A stretch of DNA of 64,000 nucleotides from Hoyosella levis (GCF_026008515.1 NZ_BQYM01000013.1:47793-111792), one strand, 5' to 3'. Counted from the first letter of the stretch, positions 27,942 to 37,020 are shown. The notes: generated from the letters alone by a model not told the origin. Made by a program: numbers and translations.

Positions 27942-27988
27942 GTGCGAAAAACGACACATCCAAGCGCGGGAGCTGTCGTTTCTCGCAC
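27942..27988. repeat. Inverted repeat with 15-bp arms
   Basis: GTGCGAAAAACGACA (27942-27956) faces TGTCGTTTCTCGCAC (27974-27988), one mismatch, 17-nt spacer. It sits between divergent nadD and the adenylyl cyclase. A related half-copy with AAAACGACAGCTC occurs at 63900-63920, so it may belong to a dispersed palindromic family. Possible operator or repeat element. Confidence 0.7.
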
Positions 27989-28040
27989 TCTCGCAGGATC
28001 CTTTCTGCCTCATCCCCGGCCAGTTTGTCGCCGCGATGGA

Positions 28041-28046
28041 TACGAT
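28041..28046 (+). promoter_or_regulatory. Candidate -10 box, leaderless cyclase
   Basis: TACGAT six bases before GTG 28053. It supports that GTG as start and suggests leaderless transcription. Confidence 0.45.
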
Positions 28047-28052
28047 CGGGAG

Positions 28053-29222
28053 GTGGCCCTCAAGGACGGCACTGATCCCGCACCACGGCCAGCCGGCACG
28101 ATCCCGCCGCTGGACGAGCAGATCGAGCGCGCGGGCCTGCTCGATGGGCTGAGCGGCGAGGCGCGCGCGTTGCGCCTCGCGGCCCTGCATGCCCTCGCCG
28201 GCGATGGCGTGCCGATCGAGGAGCTCGTCATCGCGGTCGGCGCGGGACGCCTCGCGAGCCTCATCCTCGAGAAGGCCCTGGATCCTCCGGGGGTGTTCAC
28301 CATCCATGAGCTCTCCAGCAAGGCGGGCGTGGATCCGGGGCAGCTGCGATCCTGGTTCCGGGCGCTGGGCCGTGGTGTCCCCGCAAGCGACGCGCCGATA
28401 TATAGCCACGATGATCTGCTGATCGCGGAGCGGTTCCGCGAGTACCTCCGGCTGGGGTTCGACACCGAGAAGCTGTTCGCCACGGCCCGCGTGTGGGGAC
28501 GCAATCTCGGGAGCTTCGTCGATGCGATGTCCGGCATGGTCGAGGATGTGCTGGTCGCCGCGCATGACGATCCTGATGTCGTGCTGCGATATGCGATGGA
28601 GGTCCGGCGCTTCGCCGAGGCCGAGGCACAGATCGTGGCGCACCTGCTCGGGACCATGCTCGCCCAGCGGATCCGGTCGGATGCCGTGGGCGCGGCCCGG
28701 TCCCGGGACATCGCGATCACCGGGGTACAGGAAGTAGCGTTCTGCTTCGCCGACCTTGTCGGCTTCACCAGCCTTGGCGAGAAGCTGCCTGTCGATATCC
28801 TCGGGGAGATGGCTGACGATCTCGCCGCGCTGGCCACCGATCTGGCCGAGGCTCCGGTTCGCGTCGTCAAGGCCATCGGGGACGCTGTGATGCTGATGAG
28901 CCCGGATCCCGTGGCCCTGGCGCGGACCGCGGTGGACATCGTTGATGAGGCGCAGGCCCGTGGCTTGCCGCCGCTGCGGGCATCGGTGACGCTGGGCACC
29001 GCGATCTCGCGCGCCGGCGATTGGTATGGCCGCCCGATCAACCTGGCTAGCCGGGTGCTCTCCGCGGCACAACCGCACCAGGTACTGGTCACCGATGCCG
29101 TGAGCGACGCGTTGCAGCGAGCGGGCTGGAGCACGAGCTCCGCTGGCTCCTTCGACTTCAAGGGAGTACCCGGCCCGACGCCGTTGTTCACCGTGGAGGC
29201 GCCACCGCTGGCGCGTTCCTGA
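28053..29222 (+). CDS. cya: Class III adenylyl cyclase with N-terminal regulatory domain
   Basis: 389-aa soluble cyclase resembling Rv1264, whose activity is pH-controlled by its N-terminal helical domain. Residues about 1-205 form the helical regulatory part (LRLAALHALAGDGVPIEEL). The catalytic domain starts at VAFCFADLVGFTSLGEKLPV. All canonical residues appear: metal Asp in FADLVGF, Lys and second Asp in VVKAIGDAVM, adenine-pocket Asp in AGDWYGRP, and Asn and Arg in INLASRVLSA. It should make cAMP as a dimer. The ORF is open back to 27822 across nadD; GTG 28053 with its TACGAT box is the better start. Confidence 0.9.
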   Translation: MALKDGTDPAPRPAGTIPPLDEQIERAGLLDGLSGEARALRLAALHALAGDGVPIEELVIAVGAGRLASLILEKALDPPGVFTIHELSSKAGVDPGQLRSWFRALGRGVPASDAPIYSHDDLLIAERFREYLRLGFDTEKLFATARVWGRNLGSFVDAMSGMVEDVLVAAHDDPDVVLRYAMEVRRFAEAEAQIVAHLLGTMLAQRIRSDAVGAARSRDIAITGVQEVAFCFADLVGFTSLGEKLPVDILGEMADDLAALATDLAEAPVRVVKAIGDAVMLMSPDPVALARTAVDIVDEAQARGLPPLRASVTLGTAISRAGDWYGRPINLASRVLSAAQPHQVLVTDAVSDALQRAGWSTSSAGSFDFKGVPGPTPLFTVEAPPLARS

Positions 29223-29236
29223 CCGATCGGAAGCGC

Positions 29237-29536
29237 TCACGCCCCAGCGAGCTCGAGGACCACGGTTACGGTATCGCCCTCGGAGACGCCCTCGGCGGCG
29301 CGCACTTGCTTCTTGATCGGCAGCAGGAAGCTGCCTGTCGGCTTGTCGGGGAACACCGAGGTGTGCCACGTGGTGCTGCCGATGGTCACGGCGACACGAA
29401 CGGACCCGAAGCCAGCACGGGGCCCGGCTTGCTGGTCGTGGATCTCCTCGGCGACGTCGAGGGGAAGGCGCAGGAACGTCCAGGAGACGGCGTCGCCGCG
29501 CCAGAGGAACAGGTCAGCGTCGAACTCCCAGCGCAT
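29237..29536 (-). CDS. DUF1905 domain protein
   Basis: 99-aa protein consisting of a DUF1905 beta-barrel domain: FDADLFLWRGDAVSWTFLRL, FGSVRVAVTIGSTTWHTSVF and GSFLLPIKKQVRAAEGV. No catalytic residue is known for the family. It lies 40 bp downstream of the VWA gene and is convergent with the cyclase, so it may be the last gene of the moxR-VWA transcript. Confidence 0.88.
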   Translation of the reverse strand: MRWEFDADLFLWRGDAVSWTFLRLPLDVAEEIHDQQAGPRAGFGSVRVAVTIGSTTWHTSVFPDKPTGSFLLPIKKQVRAAEGVSEGDTVTVVLELAGA

Positions 29537-29575
29537 GGCTCGATGCTAGCGCGGAAGGCCAGGACGGCAGGGGAA

Positions 29576-31039
29576 CTACACGGGCAGCAGCCGCGCCACG
29601 ACGGCCGCGAGGTGCTCGGCGGTGCGGCATTCATGCATGGGGATGATCTGCTGGTAGAGATCGGCGGCCGAGTCACCGCTGCCCCATTGCGCGGCGGGCT
29701 CGGGATTGAGCCAGTGCGCTTGCCGGGCTGTGGTGACCATGTGGGCGAGGGCGGCGAGGTTGGGGTCGCGGTAGTTGGTGCGTCCATCGCCGAGGATCAG
29801 CAGGGACGCGCGGTGGGTGAGGGCGTGGCCGAACTCGTTGGTGAAGGTGGCGAAGGCATTGCCGTAGTCGGAGTGGCCGTCGTAGGTGATGAGCCGGGAT
29901 TCGGCCATCATGCGGGAGATGGCGGTGCCGAGGCCGGATTGCGCGTCGAGGTAGGCGGTGACCTCGTCAGTGGCGTCGATGAACGCGAAGATCCGCACCC
30001 GGGAGAACTGCTCGCGCAGGGCGTGGACGAGTTGCAGCGTGAAGTTGCTGAAGCCGGCGACGGATCCGGAGATGTCGCAGAGCACGACGAGCTCGGGCCG
30101 GGTGCGCTTGGGACGCTGGGCGACGAGGTCGATGGGCACGCCGCCGGTAGTCATGGACTTTCGCATGGTCTTGCGGACGTCGATGGATCCGGCGCGCATG
30201 CGCTTGCGGCGGACTGCGAGCCTGGATGCGAGCAGCCGGGCAAGCGGCGCGACGCTGGCGCGGAGCGCACGCAGCTCGGTGTCGCTGGCGCGGAGGAAGT
30301 CGACCTGCTCGGCGACCTTCGGCACCGCGTAGGTGGTGACCTTCTGCACGCCGAGGCGCTGGGCGACGCGCCGCTGCGTCTCGGACTCGACCTGGGAGCG
30401 GAACCGCGCGACGAGGGCCGCAGCATTGCGCTTGGCCACCTCGAGGGCGAACGGCTCGGGAGTTTCTCCCCCGGCGGGCGCGATGCGCTCGAGGAGTCCC
30501 TTGAGGACCTTGTCGAGCACCTGGTCGGGAGCCATGGCCTGGAGTGCCTGGTAGGCGGAGAAGGACTCACCGTTCATGGAGCGGTAGCGACCTAGCTCGT
30601 CCACGATCAGGATGATGGTCTCGTCGAGCTCGTCCTTCGCATTCAGGGAGGTGCTGGCGAGGAGGTCTGCAACGGTGTCGCGGAGAGCTGCGACATCGAG
30701 CGCGCCTTCCTCGTCGCGGGGATGCTCGGCGCCCGCTTCCCCGGTGGCGGCGCGGGCACCGGTCGCGGCGGGGAACCACAGGTCGAAGGTGATGTCGAAG
30801 GTGGGGCGGTGGGTGTCGCGGCGCACGAGGGCACAGGCAAGGCCCTCGCGCACGACATCGCGCTGGTCGAGGCCGAGGTGAGTGAGCACGCGGGCTGCGT
30901 CGACGGTTTCGGCGGGCCCCACGGGCATGCCCTTGGACCGGAGCGCCTCGACGAATCCGGCGAGGTGCCCGATGATGTGGGGATGCTCCGCCGCGCCTTG
31001 GGGGGTTCCTGGGCTGCTGGCGGTTCCTGGGCTGTCCAT
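29576..31039 (-). CDS. VWA-domain protein (CoxE-like) partner of MoxR
   Basis: 487-aa cytosolic protein (Rv2425c homologue). A helical N-terminal half is followed by a von Willebrand A domain with MIDAS motif LCDISGSVAGFSN (DxSxS) and conserved TYDGHSDYGNA and LILGDGRTNYRDP. It probably works with the adjacent MoxR AAA+ ATPase in metal-cofactor insertion or complex assembly, as such pairs do elsewhere; the client is unknown. I take ATG 31039, eleven bases after the moxR stop. The longer frame to 31111 overlaps moxR and is Ser/Pro-rich shadow. Confidence 0.88.
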   Translation of the reverse strand: MDSPGTASSPGTPQGAAEHPHIIGHLAGFVEALRSKGMPVGPAETVDAARVLTHLGLDQRDVVREGLACALVRRDTHRPTFDITFDLWFPAATGARAATGEAGAEHPRDEEGALDVAALRDTVADLLASTSLNAKDELDETIILIVDELGRYRSMNGESFSAYQALQAMAPDQVLDKVLKGLLERIAPAGGETPEPFALEVAKRNAAALVARFRSQVESETQRRVAQRLGVQKVTTYAVPKVAEQVDFLRASDTELRALRASVAPLARLLASRLAVRRKRMRAGSIDVRKTMRKSMTTGGVPIDLVAQRPKRTRPELVVLCDISGSVAGFSNFTLQLVHALREQFSRVRIFAFIDATDEVTAYLDAQSGLGTAISRMMAESRLITYDGHSDYGNAFATFTNEFGHALTHRASLLILGDGRTNYRDPNLAALAHMVTTARQAHWLNPEPAAQWGSGDSAADLYQQIIPMHECRTAEHLAAVVARLLPV

Positions 31040-31049
31040 GCGGGCCGCG

Positions 31050-31928
31050 CTAGGCGAGCTTGAGGTCGGCGAGGGCGCGCTGGTGGTCGGCCTGATGCTT
31101 GAGCACCACACCGAGTGTCGTACGGATCGTGTCGTCGTCGAGCTTCGCCTCGCCCAGAGCGAGAAGGGTGCGGGCCCAGTCGATGGTCTCGGCGACCGAG
31201 GGCGACTTCTTTAGCTGCAGTGCGCGGAGAGCGCCGATCACATCGACGATGCTGGCAGCGAACGCGGCGGGCAGCTCGGGCACGCGCGCGGCGAGGATGC
31301 GTCGCTCGCGATCAGGATCCGGGTAGTCCATGTGGAGGAACAGGCAACGGCGCTTGAGGGCCTCCGAGAGCTCGCGGGTGGCGTTGGAGGTGAGGATGGT
31401 CAGCGGCCGGCGGGTCGCGGTGATGGTGCCGAGCTCGGGGACGGTGACCGCGAAATCGCTGAGCACCTCGAGCAGCAGGCCCTCGAACTCGGTGTCGGCC
31501 TTGTCGGTCTCGTCGATCAGCAGCACGGTGGGCTCGGTGCGGCGGATCGCGGCGAGAAGAGGCCGGGCCAGCAGGAACTCCTCGGAGAAGACGTCATCGC
31601 GCGTGTCCTCCCAGCTGTTCTCGTGGGCGGCCTGGATGCGCAGGATCTGCTTGGCGTGGTTCCACTCATAGAGGGCACGTGCCTCGTCGACGCCCTCATA
31701 GCATTGCAGCCGGATCAGGCCAGCCCCGGTGGCCGTGGCGATGGCTCGGGAGAGCTCGGTCTTGCCGACCCCGGCGGGCCCCTCGATGAGCAGGGGCTTG
31801 CCGAGCCGGTCGGCGAGGAAGACCGCCGTCGCGGTGGCGGTGTCGGCGAGGTAGCCGGTGGCGGCGAGCCGTTCGATGACCTCGGCGGGCGAGGCGAACG
31901 CGGGCGTGGTCACGCTGATCGGATCCAT
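31050..31928 (-). CDS. MoxR family AAA+ ATPase
   Basis: 292-aa AAA+ ATPase (Rv2426c homologue). Walker A is GPAGVGKTEL (about 53-62), Walker B VLLIDETDKAD with the MoxR-type acidic residues, and sensor 1 TSNATRELSEAL follows. GGAAAGG precedes ATG 31928. MoxR ATPases act as chaperones with VWA partners; the VWA gene follows directly. The pair is linked to proA, as in M. tuberculosis, although no functional tie to proline synthesis is known. Confidence 0.92.
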   Translation of the reverse strand: MDPISVTTPAFASPAEVIERLAATGYLADTATATAVFLADRLGKPLLIEGPAGVGKTELSRAIATATGAGLIRLQCYEGVDEARALYEWNHAKQILRIQAAHENSWEDTRDDVFSEEFLLARPLLAAIRRTEPTVLLIDETDKADTEFEGLLLEVLSDFAVTVPELGTITATRRPLTILTSNATRELSEALKRRCLFLHMDYPDPDRERRILAARVPELPAAFAASIVDVIGALRALQLKKSPSVAETIDWARTLLALGEAKLDDDTIRTTLGVVLKHQADHQRALADLKLA

Positions 31929-31986
31929 GGGTGCCTTTCCGGCGCGCGGGCCGGTGGGTGGGCCAATGAGTGAGCCGGGGGAACTG

Positions 31987-33273
31987 CTAGGCGGGCCGGG
32001 TGTGGCCGTTGCCCCACACGATCCACTTGGTGGAGGTGAGCTCGGGCAGGCCCATCGGGCCGCGGGCGTGCAGCTTCTGCGTGGAGATGCCGATCTCCGC
32101 GCCGAACCCGAACTGCTCGCCGTCGGTGAAGGCGGTGGAGGCGTTGACCATCACGGCCGCGGCGTCGACTCGGTTGGTGAACTCGCGGGCGGCGGCGAGG
32201 TCACTAGTAATGATGGCCTCGGTGTGGCTGGTGCCGTACTGGTCGATGTGCTCGATGGCGGCATCGATGCCGTCGACGACCTTCACGGCGATGTCGAGGC
32301 TGAGGTACTCGTCGGTCCAGTCCTGCTCGGTGGCGGGCACCATTCCAGGCAGGTCTCCGTGCACGGTGACGCTGTGCGTCTGCAGCGACTGGGTGAGCCG
32401 CGGGATGGCCGTGCTGGCGATGGACTCGTCGATGAGAAGGGTCTCGGCGGTGTTGCAGACACTGGGGCGCCGTGTCTTGGAGTTGAGCACCACCTTCTCG
32501 GCGATCTCGAGATCAGCCGCGGAGTGGATATAGACGTGCACGTTGCCGACGCCGGTCTCGATGGTGGGCACGGTGGCGTCGCGCACTACCGCATTGATGA
32601 GCCCGGCCCCGCCGCGCGGGATGACCACATCAACAAGTCCGCGGGCCTGGATGAGGTGGGTCACCGATGCCCGGTCCTCCGCTGGAAGCAACTGCACCGC
32701 ATCGGCGGGCAGGCCCTGCTGCTCGAGGGCGCCGCGCAGGGTGTCGACGAGGGTGGCGTTGGAGGTGGCGGCGGATCCGGAGCCGCGCAGCAGGACGGCG
32801 TTTCCGGACTTGAGCGACAGGCCGAACCCGTCGACCGTCACGTTGGGCCGGGCCTCGTAGACGATGCCGATGACGCCGAGCGGGACTCTCTTCTGGACAA
32901 GCTCGAGGCCGTTGGGGAGGGTCTTGCCCTGCACGATCTCGCCGATCGGGTCTGCGAGGCCCGCGACCTGCCGCAGCCCGGACGCGATGCCCTCCACCCG
33001 GGTCTCGGTCAGGCGCAGGCGGTCGATCAGCGATTCCGCGGTCCCGGCCGCACGAGCGCGCTCGATGTCGTCGTCGTTCGCGGCGAGGATGGTGCTGGTG
33101 GCGGCGAGGATGGCGTCGGCCGCTGCATGCAGCGCTGCGTTCTTCTGCTCGGTGGTGAGCAGGGCGAGCACGCGGGACGCGCCCCGGGCGCGACAGGCCG
33201 CATCGTGGACGTGCGAGCGCAGGTCGTAGGTGGTGGAGCTGGGCGAGCCCGCGAGGGTGGAGCCGGTCGTCAT
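31987..33273 (-). CDS. proA: Glutamate-5-semialdehyde dehydrogenase
   Basis: 428-aa ProA that reduces gamma-glutamyl phosphate to glutamate-5-semialdehyde with NADPH in proline synthesis. Signatures: [44 protein letters not shown] and the catalytic Cys in [17 protein letters not shown] 33273 has GGAGG just upstream and also a TACCCT box seven bases before. Its partner proB is about 7 kb away across the ectoine/arsenic block. The frame runs back to 33588 but without start evidence. Confidence 0.96.
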   Translation of the reverse strand: MTTGSTLAGSPSSTTYDLRSHVHDAACRARGASRVLALLTTEQKNAALHAAADAILAATSTILAANDDDIERARAAGTAESLIDRLRLTETRVEGIASGLRQVAGLADPIGEIVQGKTLPNGLELVQKRVPLGVIGIVYEARPNVTVDGFGLSLKSGNAVLLRGSGSAATSNATLVDTLRGALEQQGLPADAVQLLPAEDRASVTHLIQARGLVDVVIPRGGAGLINAVVRDATVPTIETGVGNVHVYIHSAADLEIAEKVVLNSKTRRPSVCNTAETLLIDESIASTAIPRLTQSLQTHSVTVHGDLPGMVPATEQDWTDEYLSLDIAVKVVDGIDAAIEHIDQYGTSHTEAIITSDLAAAREFTNRVDAAAVMVNASTAFTDGEQFGFGAEIGISTQKLHARGPMGLPELTSTKWIVWGNGHTRPA

Positions 33274-33348
33274 GGCCTCCAGGGTAGCGGGTCGGCATGG
33301 CGCGCGGATCGCCCCTCGCGCCGGGCAAGCGCATGGGATGCTGGTGGG

Positions 33349-34209
33349 ATGAGCCGGATCGCAGTGCTGGGCAGCGTGAACATGGATTTGGTGACGCGGG
33401 CGCCCCGCATTCCAGCCGTGGGCGAGACCGTGCTGGGCGAGTCGCTCGTGGAGATCCCGGGCGGCAAGGGCGCGAACCAGGCCAAGGCGGCCGCTCGGCT
33501 CGGCGGGGAGGTGTGGTTCCTCGGGGCGCTGGGCGATGACCAGTTCGCGGGGCCGCTCCGGGAGTCGCTGGAGCAGGCCGGGGTGCATCTTCCCGAGATC
33601 CGAGCGGTGGAGGCGGCGAGCGGGCTCGCCGCGATCAGCGTGGACAACGCTGGCGACAACGCGATCATCGTGGTGCCGGGTGCGAACGCGGCCATGACGT
33701 CCTTGCTGCCGGAGGAGCGACGGCGGATCGTGGAGTGCGAGCTGCTGCTGCTGCAGTGCGAGCTGCCGATCGGGATCGTCGTCGAGGCCGCGATGGCCGC
33801 GAGCGCCGTCGGCGCCACGGTAATGCTGAACCCCTCCCCTGCCAGGGAGCTACCGCGCGATCTCCTCGCGTGCACGGACGTGCTGATCGTGAACGAGCAT
33901 GAGGCCGCGATGCTTGACGGGGAGCTGCGGCATGTCCGTCATGTGGTGACCACACGTGGTGCGGCGGGAGCCTCCTACCGAGGGCCTGGTGGAGGGGTGA
34001 TCGATGCTTCGCCGCCCGCGGTGGAGGTGGTCGATACGACTGGGGCGGGCGATGCGTTCGCTGGCGCGCTCGCGGCCTTCTGGCACACTGGTGCCCGCAC
34101 CGCGATGCGTTGGGCCACTGCGGCTGGAGCAGTGGCGACGACGCGGCCTGGAGCTTTCGCGCCACCATTGACGCTGGTAGCGGAGTTCGTCGAGCACGAT
34201 GACATGTGA
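33349..34209 (+). CDS. rbsK: Ribokinase (PfkB family)
   Basis: 286-aa sugar kinase. N-terminal [20 protein letters not shown] and [16 protein letters not shown] are the ribokinase substrate and PfkB-1 motifs. C-terminal [16 protein letters not shown] is the PfkB-2 motif with the catalytic Asp. It phosphorylates D-ribose at O5; other furanose or nucleoside substrates are possible. Short for the family (about 300 aa). It corresponds to Rv2436. It is divergent from proA and followed by ectABC. No ribose transporter is near. Confidence 0.9.
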   Translation: MSRIAVLGSVNMDLVTRAPRIPAVGETVLGESLVEIPGGKGANQAKAAARLGGEVWFLGALGDDQFAGPLRESLEQAGVHLPEIRAVEAASGLAAISVDNAGDNAIIVVPGANAAMTSLLPEERRRIVECELLLLQCELPIGIVVEAAMAASAVGATVMLNPSPARELPRDLLACTDVLIVNEHEAAMLDGELRHVRHVVTTRGAAGASYRGPGGGVIDASPPAVEVVDTTGAGDAFAGALAAFWHTGARTAMRWATAAGAVATTRPGAFAPPLTLVAEFVEHDDM

Positions 34210-34256
34210 CCAGCAGCCACCACTGATGCCGTCGCTGCATATGTCAACTATGATCA

Positions 34257-34278
34257 CAATGTGACGATGGCCACATTG
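34257..34278. promoter_or_regulatory. Inverted repeat upstream of ectA
   Basis: CAATGTG (34257-34263) and CACATTG (34272-34278) form a perfect inverted repeat with an 8-nt spacer, inside an unusually AT-rich 160-bp stretch before ectA. It is a plausible operator for ectoine control; a TATGAT -10-like box lies at 34249-34254. Confidence 0.4.
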
Positions 34279-34371
34279 CATGGCTGTCCAGCGAAAACAG
34301 CTCCGAAAGTGCCCCTGCCCGCGCGACGCTCCCTGACAAAGGGACGACGCATTGTTAATCTCAGGTTACCG

Positions 34372-34893
34372 ATGAAATCTGACATCGAAAACACAGACAC
34401 CGCCCGCCGTGCGGTGCGATTCCGCTTTCCAGAAATCTCGGACGGGATTCGACTCTGGGAAATCGCCCGCGATTCACAAGTACTAGACCTCAACTCGAGC
34501 TACGCATACGTGCTCTGGTGCCGCGATTTCCGGGAGTCCTCGGTGGTCGCGGAGGTCGATGGCCGAGTAGCCGGATTCGTCACCGGATACTTCCGCCCAC
34601 CGGATCCGCTCACCATCATGGTGTGGCAGGTTGCCGTGGACGGCGACTACCGGGGCCTGAAGATCGCCCACAACATGCTGGATTGGCTGCTAGACCAGCC
34701 TCCGGTGCAGCGCGCCACCCATCTCGAGACGACCATCAGCCCGGACAACGAAGCGTCCATCAAGCTGTTCAGCTCGCTCGCGCGCTCCCGTGACACCGAT
34801 ATCGTGCGCAGCGATCTCTTTCCGCCGGACCTCTTCCCCGATAGCCACGAGGCCGAGGATCTCTACCGCATCGGTGAGTTCGCCCCGCGCTGA
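34372..34893 (+). CDS. ectA: L-2,4-diaminobutyrate N-gamma-acetyltransferase
   Basis: 173-aa GNAT enzyme that acetylates diaminobutyrate in ectoine synthesis. EctA hallmarks: RFRFPEISDGIRLWEIARDS, LDLNSSYAYVLWCRDFRESS and the acetyl-CoA region VDGDYRGLKIAHNMLDWLL. I start at ATG 34372; the frame runs open to 34261 but the sequence before is not EctA-like. The first 100 bases are AT-richer than the surrounding genes. It is first in ectABC, 78 bp before ectB. Confidence 0.93.
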   Translation: MKSDIENTDTARRAVRFRFPEISDGIRLWEIARDSQVLDLNSSYAYVLWCRDFRESSVVAEVDGRVAGFVTGYFRPPDPLTIMVWQVAVDGDYRGLKIAHNMLDWLLDQPPVQRATHLETTISPDNEASIKLFSSLARSRDTDIVRSDLFPPDLFPDSHEAEDLYRIGEFAPR

Positions 34894-34971
34894 CCACGGC
34901 CGCCAGACCACGCGGCCGCAGCAAGACCATCACGTCCCTGACGTCGATTCGCATTATTCAAGGAGATAGAC

Positions 34972-36279
34972 ATGACCATCGCTGACTTGCCTACTGACGA
35001 TAAGTCCGAGAAGCCCGGCACCGGATCGGGCGTCCCGTCGATCATCCTCAACCGGGAGTCCGAGGTCCGGGGATACTGCCGTGGCTGGCCCACGACGTTC
35101 ACGACCGCCAAGGGTTCGTGGATCACCGACACCTCCGGTCGCAAGTATCTCGATTTCTTCGCCGGAGCCGGCTCCCTCAACTATGGGCACAACCACCCCG
35201 TGCTCAAGGAAGCCCTCCTCGAGTACATCAGCAAGGACGGCATCACCCACGGGCTCGACATGGCCACCGTGGCGAAGAAGGAGTTCCTCGAGACCTTCGA
35301 GGAGAACCTCCTCAAGCCGCGCGGCCTGGACTACAAGGTGCAGTTCCCCGGGCCCACCGGGACGAACTCCGTCGAGGCTGCCCTCAAGCTCGCCCGCAAG
35401 GCCACCGGCCGCGAGGCGATCATCAACTTCACCAATGCCTTCCACGGCATGACGCTCGGGGCCCTCTCGGTCACCGGCAACTCGATGAAGCGCGCTGGCG
35501 CTGGCATCCCGCTGGTCCACGCCACGCCGATGCCGTACGACAACTACTTCGGCGGCGTCACCGAGGACTTCCAGTGGTTCGAGCGGGTCCTCGATGACTC
35601 CGGCTCGGGACTCAACCGCCCCGCCGCCGTGATCGTCGAGACCGTGCAGGGCGAGGGTGGCGTCAATGTGGCCCGCCACGAGTGGCTGCGCGCCCTCGCG
35701 GACCTCTGCGCGCGCCGCGACATCCTGCTGATCGTCGATGACGTGCAGATGGGCTGCGGACGCACCGGCCCGTTCTTCTCCTTCGAGGTCGCGGGCATCA
35801 AGCCGGACATCGTGACCATCTCCAAGTCCATCAGTGGCTACGGCCTCCCGATGGCGCTGACGCTGTTCAAGCCGGAGCTCGACATCTGGACGCCAGGCGA
35901 GCACAACGGCACGTTCCGCGGCAACAACCCCGCGTTCGTCACCTCGAAGGTCGCGCTCGAGACCTTCTGGTCGGACAACAAGCTCGAGCTCGAGACGGCC
36001 CGCAAGGGCGAGATAATCGCCGATCGGTTCGAGGCGCTCGCGCAAGAGATCGGCGGGCTCCAGCACCGTGGTCGTGGCATGGTCCAGGGCCTCGTTTTCG
36101 ACGAGCCCGAGCTTGCCTCGGCCGCGTGCGAGATCGCGTTCAACAATGGCATGCTCGCCGAGACGTCCGGCCCCTCGGACGAGGTGGTCAAGCTGCTTCC
36201 GCCGCTGACCCTCACCGATGAGGAGCTCGACCTCGGGCTCGACATCCTCAGCGATGCCGCCCGGCAGGTACTGCGCTAG
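34972..36279 (+). CDS. ectB: Diaminobutyrate-2-oxoglutarate transaminase
   Basis: 435-aa PLP class III aminotransferase that converts aspartate semialdehyde to L-2,4-diaminobutyrate with glutamate. Diagnostic: RGYCRGWPTTFTTAKGSWI, FFAGAGSLNYGHNHP, the VDDVQMGCGRTG stretch and the PLP Lys in TISKSISGYGLPMALTLF. Start ATG 34972 has a strong AAGGAGA Shine-Dalgarno sequence. Second gene of the ectoine operon. Length is normal. Confidence 0.97.
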   Translation: MTIADLPTDDKSEKPGTGSGVPSIILNRESEVRGYCRGWPTTFTTAKGSWITDTSGRKYLDFFAGAGSLNYGHNHPVLKEALLEYISKDGITHGLDMATVAKKEFLETFEENLLKPRGLDYKVQFPGPTGTNSVEAALKLARKATGREAIINFTNAFHGMTLGALSVTGNSMKRAGAGIPLVHATPMPYDNYFGGVTEDFQWFERVLDDSGSGLNRPAAVIVETVQGEGGVNVARHEWLRALADLCARRDILLIVDDVQMGCGRTGPFFSFEVAGIKPDIVTISKSISGYGLPMALTLFKPELDIWTPGEHNGTFRGNNPAFVTSKVALETFWSDNKLELETARKGEIIADRFEALAQEIGGLQHRGRGMVQGLVFDEPELASAACEIAFNNGMLAETSGPSDEVVKLLPPLTLTDEELDLGLDILSDAARQVLR

Positions 36280-36370
36280 CCCTGGCACTTCCACCATCAC
36301 GCCGTCGCCGCGCGGTAGCCAACGCGCGGCGATGTGCTGCCCAAGCGGATCGCAGAGAAAGGCACCCAGC

Positions 36371-36769
36371 ATGATCGTTCGCACCACCCAGGACATCACC
36401 AACACCGAGCGGGACGTCGAGGCAGAGAACGGCAACTGGCGCTCCAAGCGCATCGTCCTCGCCGACGATCGGGTTGGCTTCTCGTTCCACGAGACCGTCA
36501 TCAAGGCCGGCACGATCAACGACTTCTGGTACGCGAACCATGTCGAGGCGGTCTGGCTCGTCGAGGGGCGCGGCAGGCTCACCGATCTCGAGACCGGCAC
36601 CGTCTACGATCTCGGCCCCGGTTCCATGTACCTGCTCAATGGCTTCGAGAAGCACCGCCTCGAGGTCGATGAGCAGATGCGCATGATGTGCGTGTTCAAC
36701 CCGCCCGTCACCGGGCGCGAGGTGCACGACGAGCACGGCGTGTACCCGCTCATCACGCTCGACGAGTGA
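36371..36769 (+). CDS. ectC: Ectoine synthase
   Basis: 132-aa cupin that cyclises N-gamma-acetyl-diaminobutyrate to ectoine. Family sequence is clear: MIVRTTQDITNTERDVEAEN, GFSFHETVIKAGT, HVEAVWLVEGRG and YLLNGFEKHRLE with the metal-binding His. AGAAAGG lies upstream of ATG 36371. No ectD (hydroxylase), ask_ect or ectoine transporter follows, so the end product is ectoine; aspartokinase must be supplied elsewhere. A strong terminator hairpin lies 21 bp downstream. Confidence 0.96.
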   Translation: MIVRTTQDITNTERDVEAENGNWRSKRIVLADDRVGFSFHETVIKAGTINDFWYANHVEAVWLVEGRGRLTDLETGTVYDLGPGSMYLLNGFEKHRLEVDEQMRMMCVFNPPVTGREVHDEHGVYPLITLDE

Positions 36770-36790
36770 CCTGCACTAGTCCTCGTGTCT

Positions 36791-36827
36791 AGGCCCGGCG
36801 GCCCCGGAGCACTCGGCCGCCGGGCCT
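36791..36827 (+). terminator. ectABC terminator
   Basis: Perfect 13-bp stem AGGCCCGGCGGCC (36791-36803) with 36815-36827 and an 11-nt loop, no T-run. It closes the ectoine operon. Confidence 0.75.
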
Positions 36828-36985
36828 TCGCGCGCAACAGGCCGAGCGGACGAACGTTGACGATTGCGGCCGGACTGGAAACGAAAAGCGAATTCTAGAT
36901 CGAGAATCGCTTCGGGGTATAACAAATCCGGGACTGATGGCCAGATGATCCACGATTCCGTCGATCAGGCTGGTATACCGGAGGT

Positions 36986-37020
36986 GGACGCGGGGCAGCT
37001 GGGGAAGGTGCCCCGCGTCC
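36986..37020 (+). terminator. Second hairpin, upstream of the sirtuin gene
   Basis: Perfect 12-bp stem GGACGCGGGGCA (36986-36997) with 37009-37020 and an 11-nt loop, followed by TT. The 158 bp between this and the ectABC terminator are AT-rich and hold no supported gene. The hairpin could terminate an unannotated small RNA from that stretch, or be a remnant. Confidence 0.5.

Noticed and set aside
27567..29369. Long minus-strand frame (600 aa) antisense to the cyclase
   Set aside because: Its start overlaps nadD out of frame, composition is the Arg/His/Gly-rich type seen in GC-rich shadows, and no family motifs were seen.
31858..33348. Upstream in-frame extension of rbsK to 783 aa
   Set aside because: The extra 497 residues are antisense to proA and moxR; the ribokinase fold starts cleanly at ATG 33349.
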